DNA of 64,000 nucleotides from Conchocele bisecta (taxonomy: Eukaryota; Mollusca; Bivalvia; Lucinida; Thyasiridae), in the NCBI GenBank assembly GCA_029237695.1, contig CM055271.1:29914695-29978694 (forward strand), in the 5' to 3' direction. The translations under genes were made by a program, and so were the position numbers. Positions 22,602 through 33,800 of the stretch are shown in pieces. Under the pieces are notes generated by a model. The model was not told the origin of the DNA. It searched no databases and worked only from the letters and a program-made list of their open reading frames with translations. Every line of letters begins with the position of its first letter. Within the stretch, counting starts at the first letter, position 1.

Positions 22602-24004
22602 TCCGATCGTCATGAGGGCGACGACGAGCCCTAATTTTTCATCCTCGTGGGTTGTAGTTCCGAAGGAACTTGCTGGTGCATCAAGTCCTATTGCAGCCGT
22701 TGGAACAACGGCGGAACTTGCTGTGACACTAGTTCCCGCACCTATTCCAATTCGTGAATTGGGGGAACTTGATGGGGTGCTTTGTACTGGGGTGGGTGCT
22801 TGCGGTTTTATGAAATCAGTTCCATGCGCGGTGCGCTTGATGATATCCGCGTTCACGTTCCCGTTATGGCCGATCTTTTGTTTGTCGGTGGCGATTACGA
22901 TCTGATTATTGTAACCCTCAACCCGGTCGTCTCGTAGTATCATATTGCTCGGCGCCATATACACACCTATTCCAAATACATAGTCTACTGGGGTGCCGGC
23001 ATACTGCAAAACGTATTGATACCGCTGGATCGCCGCCGGGAGGTCCACCGGTTTGTTTATTGCGTCCTCGACATTTGCCAAGAACTGTTTTTGCGCGTCA
23101 AACGCCGTCCCGGCTCCTAGTATAGAACTGCGCGCTTGCGCCTGTGCGCCGAGGATGGCCCAGATGTACGTGCGATATATGTACGTACGTGCGAGTCGTT
23201 GAGGCGAGTAACTCCGGCCTGCGTGAACCCCAGACCCTTATCTAATATAAATGTACACCACGCGTCCTGGACCTCAGCAGCCTGCTGTATGTAATCGATG
23301 TGAGCTCGTTTCGGAGGTAGCCACTCGCAGGATGAGACGCCGCAGTGCCAACCTCCAGACACTTCCGGCCCGAAGGTCACCGTCGTGGGGTCAAAATTCC
23401 CGGCGTTCCGACTGACGATGTGGTCGCCGGAGTGATCGTGTCTAAAATCAGTCTGCGTCCAATTCCCGGACTGGCCCCGAATGAGAACGTCCCCGAGGCC
23501 AGTGCTGCTAAGAAATGCTTTCTGGTGCCAGTCCGCGTCTTTAGGGGCCCTGAATTCGTTACAAATTCTTTCGAACGCCCTACGGTCGTATGCGTTGGAA
23601 ATGGGATTTCAGCCGTCGTCCTGCGGCAGAGAGATTTTCTGTTCTTTGAGAATCCTCCTAATAGTGTAATACGCGTGAAAGTTGTAAACGGCCCTCAAGA
23701 AGGGATCCTCCGCGGCCAGATGGTCCTGAGAGGAAACCCAGCATCCGGCTGTTACGCACCATACGGCGAAGTTGAGATGATTCTGCCAAAACTGCATCGG
23801 TGTTGCTTTCCACCCGTTCACGGCCTCCATGGTAGTAATCTTGGGCAGCCTATATTGTTCAAAGATGTCGGGAAAGTTGGTTTGAAAGCCTTTTCCACCA
23901 CTAACTTGGATAGTGGAGTGCACCAGTCGGGGAGCCTTAGTGTCATATACCCCGCCGACCGCGTACTTTGCATTTGAATTAAAGCTAAATGCCTTGGTAT
24001 CCAT
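22581..24004 (-). pseudogene. Polinton conserved virion-type protein, one gene broken by frameshifts
   Basis: Three pieces on the same strand form one gene read from ATG 24004. The first is 24004-23609 (aromatic-rich, FWQNHLNFAVWC and FHAYYTIRRIL). The second is 23380-23117 (WCTFILDKGLGFTQAGVTRLND). The third is 23081-22581 (QRYQYVLQYAG, VDYVFGIGVYM, then a Ser/Thr/Pro-rich linker and a C-terminal TM segment GLVVALMTIGLFALWF). The pieces lie in different frames with at least two breaks, near 23600-23390 and 23110. The tail overlaps the end of the convergent gene finishing at 22601. A full gene would be about 470 codons. I believe it is a conserved Polinton family without known function; a virion role is inferred. 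Confidence 0.7.
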
Positions 24005-24018
24005 TGAAAGATATTATT

Positions 24019-24711
24019 ATGTTTGCTACTATCACTAATGTTCAAAAAGAGAGTTGTGAACTTCAGAAGTCAATCGACAACTGCTGCGGAAAACGCCGGG
24101 TAGGTCTCAGATCAATCACCTTCACGGTCGGATGGCAGAATGTGGGAAAGAGTGAAGGGTTTTACTATGTCAAGGATGAACAACAATTCGGTGTAAAGCT
24201 GCCTCACGGACTGTGGGGAATAAGACAGCTCAAAGATTTTGTTAACTCAGAGCTTAACGGTATAATCAACCTCACAGTATCGAAGAGGCTACCGGGCTCG
24301 CAACAATGACCATCAGCCCTGATAATAAGGTAGTGGTCTCCCCGGGGTTGGGTATTCAACTCGGTTTTAGAGAGACATACTCCGCAAATAAAGGAGTGTT
24401 TACCCCGGGTGAGTACGTCGGTGATAACCCGGTGGACTTCGCCTTCACGAAATCTCTCAGGGTGCACCTGGATCGGGTGAACACATCGTACAACACGGTA
24501 GAGAACGGATCCCCCAGCACATTACTGAAAACCGTGCCAAGCCAGCGACTGTTTCTTTGGGGATACGGTGACCTTAGACTTCCCATGCCCCGAGATGAAG
24601 GTTTTGGAATCGGGACATATCCACGAATGTACGGTCTCTGTTCTCGATGATCAAGCGAGAAAGTTGAATAGCTATTACCCGATTTCGGTCGTTCTCGAAA
24701 TTTCCAATTAA
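24019..24711 (+). pseudogene. Candidate Polinton minor capsid protein, frameshifted
   Basis: The first ATG of the open frame (23989) overlaps the divergent gene. The ATG at 24019 leaves 14 bp between the two starts and is preferred. The first frame runs to 24309 (RVGLRSITFTVGWQNVG, YGIRQL-like region), the second covers 24306-24650 (VGDNPVDFAFTKSLRVHL), and a third finishes in LEISN-TAA at 24711. Frame changes lie near 24280 and 24635. The alternation of short hydrophobic strands suggests a beta-sandwich. With its place beside the fibre-like gene, this fits the small single jelly-roll capsid protein of Polintons. That is inference. The gene is broken in this copy. Confidence 0.5.
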
Positions 24712-24752
24712 TTAAACGCATGTTCGTAATAGAATTATCAATATTATTGAAA

Positions 24753-26125
24753 ATGAGTATATACGGACCAGGTAGTTCTTCCAATTCCAATCTGGATTGG
24801 GTGACAGATTCAAAGAATTTGGAACCAGCAGAAGGGGATTCGTCCCGACAGAGAGTGACTTTTTAACTACCGGAAAAACCAAGGCCCTGATCAATAAAAC
24901 TATATCGAAGGCCACAAACGGGATTCACAGGAGTATAGCAGATGTTAGAGTAGAAGTGCTAACGGAGACTGCACAAGTTGGGGAAGAGGCCCGGGCGAAA
25001 ATTGAGAGAGTCCGAACGGGTAATGAGAAAGAACAGGCGGTCCTTACGGAGGCGTATAGGGTGTTGCGATCAGAGGACTCTCCCAACAGAGAAGCAGCAC
25101 TTACTGAACTAGGTGAAAAACTCTCTCATCAGAGAAGCAGCACTTACTAAACTAGAGGAAAAAATAACAGAATTTCAAAAAGAGACCCGGTTGGGGGTTG
25201 GTTGAGGGACTCAAAGAAGACCACCAGGCGGCCCTTATGGAGGCCTATGGGGTGTTTCGCTTGGAAGACTCTCTCAACAGAGAAGCAGCACTTACTGAAC
25301 TAGACGGAAAAATAACCGAATTTCGAAAGGAGGCCCGGTTGGGGGTTGAGGGGGTCCGAACGGGTATTGATAAAGTCCGAGAAGACCACAAGGCGGCCCT
25401 TGCGGAGGCTTATGGGGGTGTTGCACTCAGAGGACTCTCTCATCAGAGAAGCGGCGGTTGCTGAACTAGACGGAAAAATAACTGAATTTCAAAAAGAGGC
25501 CCGGTTGGGTGTTGAAAAAGCCCTAGAAGACCACCAGGCGGCCATTACGGAGGCCCATTGGGTGTTACGCTCAGAGGACTCTCTCATCAGAGAAGCTGCA
25601 CTTACTGAACTAGACGGGAAAATAACCGAAGTTTCCGATAAACTGAAACATGCTCGTAGAGCCGCGACAAAAGCACTTGAGGAGGCCTCTGAAAATATTC
25701 GTGCTGAGGCCCATACCTCCATCGGGGGGCTTGCCTGATTGTTGAAAACAATGAAAACGCAAAAACGTGTCATAACAGTTTGGGCTGAGAAGCGGGGCCC
25801 ATTGGTTGAGGGGCTCTCTGAATATTCGTTCGGTGCCAAAGCGAGTAATAAATGTGGGGGATACGCCATGACAGCTCCAGGTACACTTCTCCGAATGGCT
25901 GTCTGCTCTGTTAATGCTAATGGTAAACCTGTGGGCGCGGTCATGATAAATCTCGTAGTAGATGGAGTCACTAAACTCGCTGGAGATATTTCATCGGTGG
26001 TTTTGTTCTCCGGTGATGATCTAATTAGACTTTCCGAAGGTAGTGTTATTAACTTTGTTACGAAAATCGCTGACCCAGCGAGTTCTTCCACTATTGTCTC
26101 ATTATTAATTGAACTTAATTTGTAA
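24753..26125 (+). pseudogene. Fibre-like virion protein with repetitive coiled-coil shaft, frameshifted
   Basis: From ATG 24753 a short conserved-looking N terminus (SIYGPGSSSNSNLDW) comes first. A long helical shaft follows, built from repeats with EDSLxREAALTELDGKI-type heptads, and then a C-terminal domain (25740-26125) of short beta strands ending in SLLIELNL. Equivalent repeat positions occur near 25122, 25266, 25431 and 25575. The spacings are 144, 165 and 144 bp, so the unit is 144 bp (48 codons) with one 21-bp insertion. A partial copy lies near 25074. An N-terminal anchor, a trimeric shaft and a globular head is the plan of viral and phage fibres. Frameshifts near 24850, 25150 and 25420 and an in-frame stop at 25736-25738 break this copy. 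The receptor-binding role is inferred. Confidence 0.6.
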
Positions 26126-26145
26126 ATACTAATATATTGAAAATC

Positions 26146-26808
26146 ATGAACGAATCACCGTTTCCAATTGTCAATACCACTCCATCAACACTGTATCCAA
26201 TTGTCAATACCAATCCATCAATACTGTATCCAATTCGCGAAAGATGTTTAGATTTTAGGTTGGATAATATCGTCGTTATGCAGGATAGTTTAGTTAGCGA
26301 ATGTAAAAATAGAAAAAGAATCGCTAAAAAATATAAGCGCGTTGCAAATTTAGCAGAGGCATCTAGTACGGTTCTCTCAAGTTTATCTGTAATGAGTGGT
26401 GCGGGGACTGCCGCAACGCTATCTACAATTGCAACAGTTCCAATTGCTGGGGTTTTGAGTGGAATTACAGTTGTATCTGGAATACTTTGTATGTTAATTA
26501 GGGTGGCTGGTCGAAAACTCGAGAAAAAATGTAGAAAACATGATAGAATATCCGTTCTCGCTAGGTCTAAGAAAAATAGCATCGACCTTATAGTGTCCAA
26601 AGCGTTGGCCGATAATGAAATATCAAATTTAGAGTTTGAATCCGTTGTGGAAGAAATGAGGAGATCTGAAGAATTAAAAAATTATATTAGAATCAAAGCG
26701 CGCGCCACCATGCCCAAGATTGAGAGTACTGATTGGGATAAATTGAGGGTAAAACTTGGAGATAAAGTCGGAGGAAATGTTACAGCATCACCATCCTGGA
26801 AATTGTGA
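26146..26808 (+). CDS. Polinton membrane protein with Gly/Ala-rich hairpin, 220 aa
   Basis: The frame is intact. The ATG at 26146 is preferred because it follows ATTGAAAATC, like the leader of the fibre-like gene (ATTGAAA before 24753). The N terminus contains two copies of an 11-residue repeat encoded by a 33-bp tandem duplication (26163-26228). A basic stretch follows, then two close hydrophobic segments (about residues 77-117, with GAGTAATLSTIATVPIAGVLSGITVVSGIL) likely to form a TM hairpin. The tail is long, charged and helical. The hairpin resembles pore- or membrane-perturbing proteins, but that is only a resemblance. Function is unknown. Confidence 0.65.
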   Translation: MNESPFPIVNTTPSTLYPIVNTNPSILYPIRERCLDFRLDNIVVMQDSLVSECKNRKRIAKKYKRVANLAEASSTVLSSLSVMSGAGTAATLSTIATVPIAGVLSGITVVSGILCMLIRVAGRKLEKKCRKHDRISVLARSKKNSIDLIVSKALADNEISNLEFESVVEEMRRSEELKNYIRIKARATMPKIESTDWDKLRVKLGDKVGGNVTASPSWKL

Positions 26809-26925
26809 TATTTTAGTAAATAATTTTTAAAAAATAATTTAAAATGTTTCTTAAAATTATAAAATTAATTGTATTGGTGCAGTAAACAATTTATTAATAA
26901 AAATAAACAATTTAAACTATTTAAA

Positions 26926-27006
26926 AAAAAAAAGTTTTAGGTCCCACCGAGGCTCGAACCCGCGCCAGCAAAACCCTTCTGGGCCCATCCCACTAAGCCT
27001 TCGCTT
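26926..27006 (-). ncRNA. tRNA-derived pol III unit or SINE remnant
   Basis: On the minus strand GGCTTAGTGGGATGGG resembles an A box (D arm). GGTTCGAGCC, about 35 bases later, is a good B box (T arm). GGTGGGACC-TAAAAC and a long run of T follow, as for a pol III terminator. The 5' acceptor strand needed to pair with GGTGGGACC is absent, so it is not an intact tRNA gene. Confidence 0.45.
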
Positions 27007-27037
27007 TAAATCTCTTCTCTTCTCTTTTTTAGGCTTA

Positions 27038-27181
27038 ATGGGATGTGTCACACTCACATCTCCTCCACCCCATCATTGGACTGTTACCGCGGACCCCTCC
27101 TCCTCATTACCACCTCCATCCACTAGAATGCGTAGAGCAGCCAGAGTGAAATACATGTGGCGAAACCTGTCTAAGCGCTGA
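27038..27181 (+). CDS. Small proline-rich and basic open frame, 47 aa
   Basis: A short frame starting ATGGGATGTG. It has a Pro/Ser-rich middle and an Arg/Lys-rich end (MRRAARVKYMWRNLSKR). It directly follows a polypyrimidine tract and AG (27011-27032), so it could equally be a spliced exon whose coding begins upstream. No family was recognised. Confidence 0.25.
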   Translation: MGCVTLTSPPPHHWTVTADPSSSLPPPSTRMRRAARVKYMWRNLSKR

Positions 27182-27667
27182 GATATTATTGCCGGCGTCC
27201 CGACACTTAACTGTGTTTATTTCTCGTATATAAACCTAACTTTTGTTGGTGGAAATGTATGGTATAAGAGAGACAACTCTGACAAGGACGACCCGTTTTA
27301 GAAGTACACAGTTGTCTAACTTGGCTCTGTATTCTATAGGTGGTCAGCACTTTTTGTCTATTCAGTTTATACACAAATTCGAGAGGTGTGGGACTGTAGA
27401 TGGAGCGTAGGGGTGGTGTGTAGGTTGGTGGTATCATTTTAACTCACTCTTGGGAGAAAATAATTATTTTCTCCAAAACACATATAGAAGGCGCATATTT
27501 CGTCGGGGCTAGTGCGATTTCGGCTATTTCGTTGGGTAGCTGAAACAAGGTAGCCGAAATCCTCCATACTTTTGGGACGGATTTTACACTAGTATTTGGA
27601 GCTCCGATAGGTGGGGTAGTTGAAACATGGTAGTTGAAACCATTGCAAATCGGGGACGGATTTTAAT

Positions 27668-27807
27668 ATCCCAATCTCCAATATTACTACAAGACCACTT
27701 TCTCATTCAAATACCACCACCAACTTTTTGTTGGTGGTGGAAGTTACAACACCTCTCAATAACAGCATAATGGTTGCTGTTATCATTTTGACTCCCTCTA
27801 TACTACT
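27668..27807 (-). repeat. Polinton right terminal inverted repeat
   Basis: This is the reverse complement of 13809-13960. It includes the ACCACCACCAAC...GTTGGTGGTGG hairpin and the terminal CTATACTACT. It is followed directly by CCATC, the presumed target duplication. Confidence 0.92.
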
Positions 27808-28556
27808 CCATCCATCCCCTTCGGCGAAATTCATGATTCGCCACTGCACAAGTACAATTTACTGAACTACCATTCGAGGGATATAGAAGATCTGACAGAA
27901 TTTAGAACCTCCGACGAACTTCTTAATTGAAACATCTATGTATGTAAGCAAATGTGTGAAGGTCATGCGGCCAATACCATATTAAGGGTAGCACGTATGT
28001 GTGGCATTTGTGTACACGTATGATATACTGAAACATATAGTAATCTGTCAAGGTATATAGAAGTCATGACATAATTGAGAAACTCCGACAAACTTCTTAA
28101 CCGAAGGAACATCGGACCATTGGTCGGGCTTTCACCAATTAGGAAACAAAATGAATACGATATTAGCATACCAGAAACATATAACGATATATGCATACCG
28201 TAGCATAGAAAAGAGTGGGGATTCCCAAGAACAATTAAGTCTGTATACGTATTCAGAATATCTACTTTTAAAACAGAGCGAAAATGACGTAACAACTCAC
28301 GTGGCGGTATCTATTAACCGGGCAAACAAAAATGAAGTGAAATTCGTCTTCAATATCACCTCAGTCACAAATGACACAACGCTTTTCATGTATGTCTATT
28401 CTGTTTCTCCCATACCGCCCAGTTTCAATGTAGCTGATGCGATGCGATGATTCTTATTTAGAAAACACTATTCTGTATTTTCTGTATCGTACTATGTCAA
28501 GATATAGCTCGTACTGAAATGTCGACTTGAAAACCTTATATAACTGAAATGCATTG

Positions 28557-30180
28557 TTATCTTGTAAATCTCTGTTCCATGTTTGTATAAAGTTGTCTCT
28601 TCAGTCTATTTTTAAACTCATTACAAATTACGTTCGCATTCACAGCCTCGGGATTATTCCACACGTATCCAAAACCATTATTCCATAGTACTGAATTTAC
28701 ACCAGTTACCCAATTACGCACACCGTTTTCGCATTTGAGTATCGTATCTTCGTATACAATTTTCAAAATGCAGTTTTCAGTTTGTATAAGTTTAAACAAA
28801 TATTTGATAACGCGCACATACCGATTAATGTATAACGGATAACGTCCAAGTTCACCGTACACTGACGCGTTGCTAGTGGACATTGTTACGCCCAGAATAG
28901 CTTTACAAAACTTCAGACGTATCCTTTCTAATTCCTTTGACTTAGTAACACCCCATACTTCACAGGCATAGTTTATCGTCGATGACACAAACACATCAAA
29001 CAGTTGACACATTGTTTTCGGTTTAAGGTCATGTTTTTTAATATTTTGTAGTAGCACCCCATCGCATTTTGCCCTTTGCCAGCTAGTGTTTGTTGGTTAA
29101 ATTCAAACAATCCATTGTAATTAAACACTACACAAGTAATTAAAGTCACTAACGATATCCAGCTGTATCCCGTTGTACTCTAGCACGTCCTCCGGATTCA
29201 ATCTACAACGGTTACGGAAAACCATTATCTTTGTTTTTTGGACATTTACTTCAAGGTCCTATTTTTGGCATTACATATACAAATTGTCAAGACATTGCTG
29301 CAGATCCTCGCGAGATTCACCAGGTATGACCATATCGTCTACATATAGTAATAACACAGTTACCCCCCTTTATAATACGGTTGTGTTTTTCTTCCGGGGT
29401 AAACACATAAATAAATATGTGTTTCTTCTAGTTTGTATTTTGGATTATATTACACATATCGGAAATTAGTGAGTAACATCTAGTAAACAAGTGTGATATC
29501 TCGTAACGTAAGTCCGGTGCTTCCATTGTGTTCTAAATATAGCCCCAATTCCTCCAAAAAGAAATTAGCAATGGAGACATTTTTGCCCCTTGTCTGAGGC
29601 CGAATGATATGTCAAAAAGTTCCGAATATGCGTCACAATGCATAACACATGACTTTACATGAGTGTATATTGCTCGAATCATATTTAGGATTTTTATATT
29701 TATTCCTAATTTATAACGTTTGTACCAAATAGCATTCAAGTTAATGAAAGCACAAAATAGTTTGCTATGTTGGGTTAAATACTATTCGATAACACATCAA
29801 AGAGCGTTGTTCGCATCCACTGTTGAAGAGCCGTTGCGGAATGCGAACTTGAGTCAGAAATAGCACTGTTCTTTTCACATCAAGTGGGATACTAGGATAT
29901 CACTAGCGGCATGAACATATTCATTTAACATAAATTCTCCTGCACATGATTTCCAAACACTTAAAGTCTTGATGGCACTTAATACTTCCGCTTCAGATAT
30001 AGGAATAGTTAACTCCTCAAAAATTGCGATTTCTTTGAAATCTAAATGTTCCACTTCCGCATTTTCCACTGTAAATATTTCATCGGATAGTCTCTTGAAG
30101 TACTCAAAGAAGTAACTTACGTTAATGTCTTCTCCTTTTTTACTTGCAGGCTTTGGAAACATTTTCCAGAAGTCTTTCGT
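28557..30180 (-). pseudogene. Dead LINE reverse transcriptase (copy B)
   Basis: Remnants of a non-LTR RT lie in several frames on the minus strand. An N-terminal part occupies 30162-29875. LRQGAKMSP lies near 29590. A catalytic box YVDD is encoded near 29331-29345, after LLL and before MVIPGES. The C-terminal thumb region (INYACEVWGVTKSKELERIRLKF style) is at 29057-28557. It is related to copies A and D but clearly a separate family. It is interrupted by stops and indels and lies in intron 2 of the HSP70 gene, between the Polinton and the TTAA element. Confidence 0.82.
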
Positions 30181-30850
30181 TTTTTTGCTTCTGAGATTTG
30201 CATTGGTTTTTGTTTTTCTGTGTTCATGTGCGCGTCTTTTACGTTGAACTGTATTTTTTTATATTGTCTTTTTATGGCACAGAATCCGTCGGCGTTGTAT
30301 GCTTTTGACGGACATTCTAATAACTACATTATAAATATATAACTAGAAATTGACATGATGTTTGACGCATTTCGAGAAATAATTCGTTCGATATGTAGCA
30401 CCTGCATACATTTGGAGAACCCTGAATATGTATATGTCTTATCAGAACAATTGCTTGGTAACTTGTTTATGTACGCCGGACAAATTACTTCGTACGTATA
30501 ACAAATAAGCATATATGAATTGGGACTCTTATTTCAAAATGTGTGGTCTATGGGTAAGCAGTTACATTCTGTGACGTCTGCATGTTTATAATAGTTTCCA
30601 TCATAATGGTGGAGATGGAGCTTTAAACTATTCAAACCATTGTTATATTTTCGTAGCGATTTTCTGTTTATTATAAATATTATGCCAAATATATCACTGA
30701 TGCTTCTCTGTTCGGCTACAACCAAACCTGGTATGTATGCAAGCAACTAATTATTGCATGTATTGTATGTATTGCCGCTATATTTTCTTGAAAGGTATAC
30801 ATCACAGCATATCATTTCCGCATGATAGCAATTTATAAGTCTAAGTTTAA

Positions 30851-33800
30851 AGTGTTATGCCCCTATAAGTGGACCCCGTAAAAGGGATGTTTTGCAAACG
30901 TTTACATAAAACTGCCACAGAATCGTATGTACACGCTCTAAAGAAATTGCAACTGATATTTATCATTTACATACAATCAAACTAGCACATTCGCATTCAA
31001 AATGGCAGTCAAAATCCAAGATGGCCGCCAATACACCACTACCTTACCCCACCACACTAAACCATATAGTTTACGAGTTTATATGACCAGTTCTTGGTTT
31101 ATATGTATTGGATTATATTTTATAAGTGAAATACAAACTTACGCTACTTCAATAAATAGTTATTACTTGAGAAAGTATGTATATAAGTCCAAAATCGCCG
31201 CCAACAATCACAATCTCCGTTCATTTGCCATCGTGTCACTTATATTACATCATTTAACATTTCAAAACATACTTACGTACGAGCATACGTCCACAGTAAA
31301 TGGCTTTGACAATAGCAAAACATGCTTGGATAACTGTTTTGCTCACAAAAATCCAAGATGGGTGCCAAATATCACGACGTCTCATCAATTTACATCGCGT
31401 TATGTACTTGACGGGATTAATCATTTAAAACAAGTAAACAGTATACATTGCCACAGTAAAACAAATGTAACACATACTCGGATAAATGCCTAGTTTACTA
31501 ACTTCTAAGATGGCCGCCATAAGTTCATATTGTACCGCAACAATTGTAAACGTTCTTATGTCCCACCGACATAGAAATATTACAGGCATAGCTTCATACC
31601 CACTTAAGTGTTGGCGAAGTATATATAATTAAGTCTAAAACTACTCTACTGCATCAGACCATTTTCTATTTTCACTGAGCGCATTTCACAAACATGATGT
31701 TAACGACACACATGTATCGCATGCAAATACCAAGTTTCGAATATCATAAAGCATTGTACTCTGACACGTTCATTATAAGATGCCTGTGAAACCCATTTTA
31801 ATACTGCCATAACTGTATTATATAATCACTATTCATGATCTTATTCACAGCAGTCGATTATAATTTTCCGATATTGTTATTGAATATCCATATACGTCTT
31901 GTTGCTTCATGTGTGGGTCCGTCATTTACAGGCACCGGTGCTACATATTTCATATAACAATAGGTGTCATATAACAGCGGAATGAGTTACTATTACGACA
32001 TTCATTTTTATAAACCACACCTATGATATATAAACTCGGATATCTGCTGCGTATGTTTCATACTTAATACTTACTTATTATAAACGTTACTTGATACCTG
32101 CCAAGAAATCAATTAATTAATAAATCGCTCACAAATTAAATAAATAAGAAAAAAGCAGTGATACAAAAAGCCACTCACGTACAGTCCAAGGAGGCACAAA
32201 ACCGTACCCTGCCGAATCTTCAGTGATCAATATAGTTAGAAGAGACAGCTATGCATGGTTATCATGGCGTCACAACGACCGCACCGTCTCCTTAACTTCT
32301 TATTTTGGCACATAAGGACAGTAACATAGCAGACATATACAAAGATGAAATAAAACTGCTAATAAGGCAACACGCTGACAGTGACAAACCACAACACTAT
32401 AGTGTAATGTGCGACAATCATGTAACAGGGCACCCACACGTACAATGAAACAAGACAAATGCTACAAAAGAACGGACAATATGATCAAATTGAGTAGCAT
32501 TGTGGGCGCTGTCGCGAGCGCTGTCGGACAACATTTTTAGACATGTCATATAATTACTTTACAAGCACTTCATAGCAACATTGTACTTCTATGTAATATC
32601 AGTAGCGGTTAAAACACGACATGCATAGTCAAATACTACTCATAACTACAGTTGACAGCATCCTCCCTCATCACTAGTTGGACCCAACAGAAGTAAATAT
32701 CCTGATAGTAAATGACTGCCAATTCGAACATCAGGTGAACATCCCCGCTCGGTTAACATAATACACTTCAATGAGTTTCATCGTAATCAATAGGTAGAAA
32801 TCGTTATCGACTATATGTCTGGCACTAACTTTAAGTTAGTACAATACATTATGCTTGAAAATGGAGTGGTCTGGTGAAATACTTCCAGGGCATGTTGTTG
32901 AATTGGATATCAAATGTTTCAATATCAGTTGAATTTAGTTTGAAGGAAATATGATTGAAAACAACATTGTGTAGCTGGTGGTGTAAAATGTTAAATATTA
33001 TCGTCCACATAGTGTAATACTCATCTGGTTAACTAAGTGCTTTAGCAGTGTGCCACTAGACAATTATTGCAACGCTTGCCAGTTGCAATGTTACATCTGT
33101 GTGACTGGTGTGAAGTTGTGTAGCTACGCGTAACCAATAGATACGGACATTGTCGCATAACATATTGTCGTATGTTATGAAACAGATACGGTTCTATTTT
33201 AAATGTACGCTTCTTTTATCTTTATTGGATATTCATAACAACAGTAGATTAAATCTACTATCCATGTTAGTTATATATGCCATTGACTGGTTATGTGTTA
33301 AATACTATTCGCAAGGATTTCAGATGTTTTGGATTTGTCCAAGTATGTAGTATGCTCGATGAGCACGTAGAAACTATTATCTGATAGGATATTTCCATTT
33401 CCAACATCGGCGTGGTAAATACTATGCCATGGAGTAAACGCGCAATAAAGTTATATGGCGCGGTGCCAACGCGGCCGACACACACTTATGCTTATGGTAA
33501 CCACGTACAAAGATCACACTGCGGTCTTTGGCAATAGACATGTTCAGAATCGCGAGATATGTTCCATTTGGAAAAATAATGTACAATGTAAGAAAACATA
33601 GGACATGCAAACTTACACGACGTCCGTTTTCTCAGGGCCTGTAACATAATTCGTTAATGTTGCCAACTTTTCATGCACGTAATTGTCATGTAGCTACATT
33701 TTTCTATAAATAATCTGAAGTGTTTATCAATGACATATACTTGAAAATAATATATCCTTTTATTCCTAATAGAAATTTTTGTATGGAACAGTGAAACGTG

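Larger units (their letters stand above)
26809..27667. other. Polinton right non-coding region
   Basis: An AT-rich stretch to about 26935 is followed by a tRNA-like pol III segment (minus strand), a small proline-rich open frame (27038-27181) and a direct-repeat area. Near 27571 and 27652 GACGGATTTTA recurs, and near 27530 and 27620 GGTAG(C/T)TGAAACA recurs. No recognised gene lies here. Confidence 0.6.
13809..27807 (+). mobile_element. Polinton (Maverick), complete ends, decayed genes
   Basis: The element is 13,999 bp. The left end starts AGTAGTATAGAGGGAGTC and the right end finishes with the reverse complement, giving the AG...CT ends typical of Polintons. The inverted repeats extend about 140-152 bp. 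CCATC directly precedes the left end (13804-13808) and directly follows the right end (27808-27812). Polintons usually make 6-bp duplications, so the sixth base differs here. Inside are the marker genes of the group, a protein-primed family B DNA polymerase and a retroviral-type integrase, together with virion-type genes. The insertion lies in intron 2 of an HSPA12-like gene. Numerous stops and frameshifts, and the lack of a visible ATPase or protease, show that this copy is not autonomous. Confidence 0.93.

Noticed and set aside
20094..26808. Separate exogenous virus contig or bacterial contamination
   Set aside because: The genes lie between matching terminal repeats with a shared flanking CCATC, inside a host intron with clear splice sites on both sides.
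26926..27006. Intact tRNA gene
   Set aside because: The T-arm and terminator are good, but the 5' acceptor strand is missing and one T-stem pair fails.
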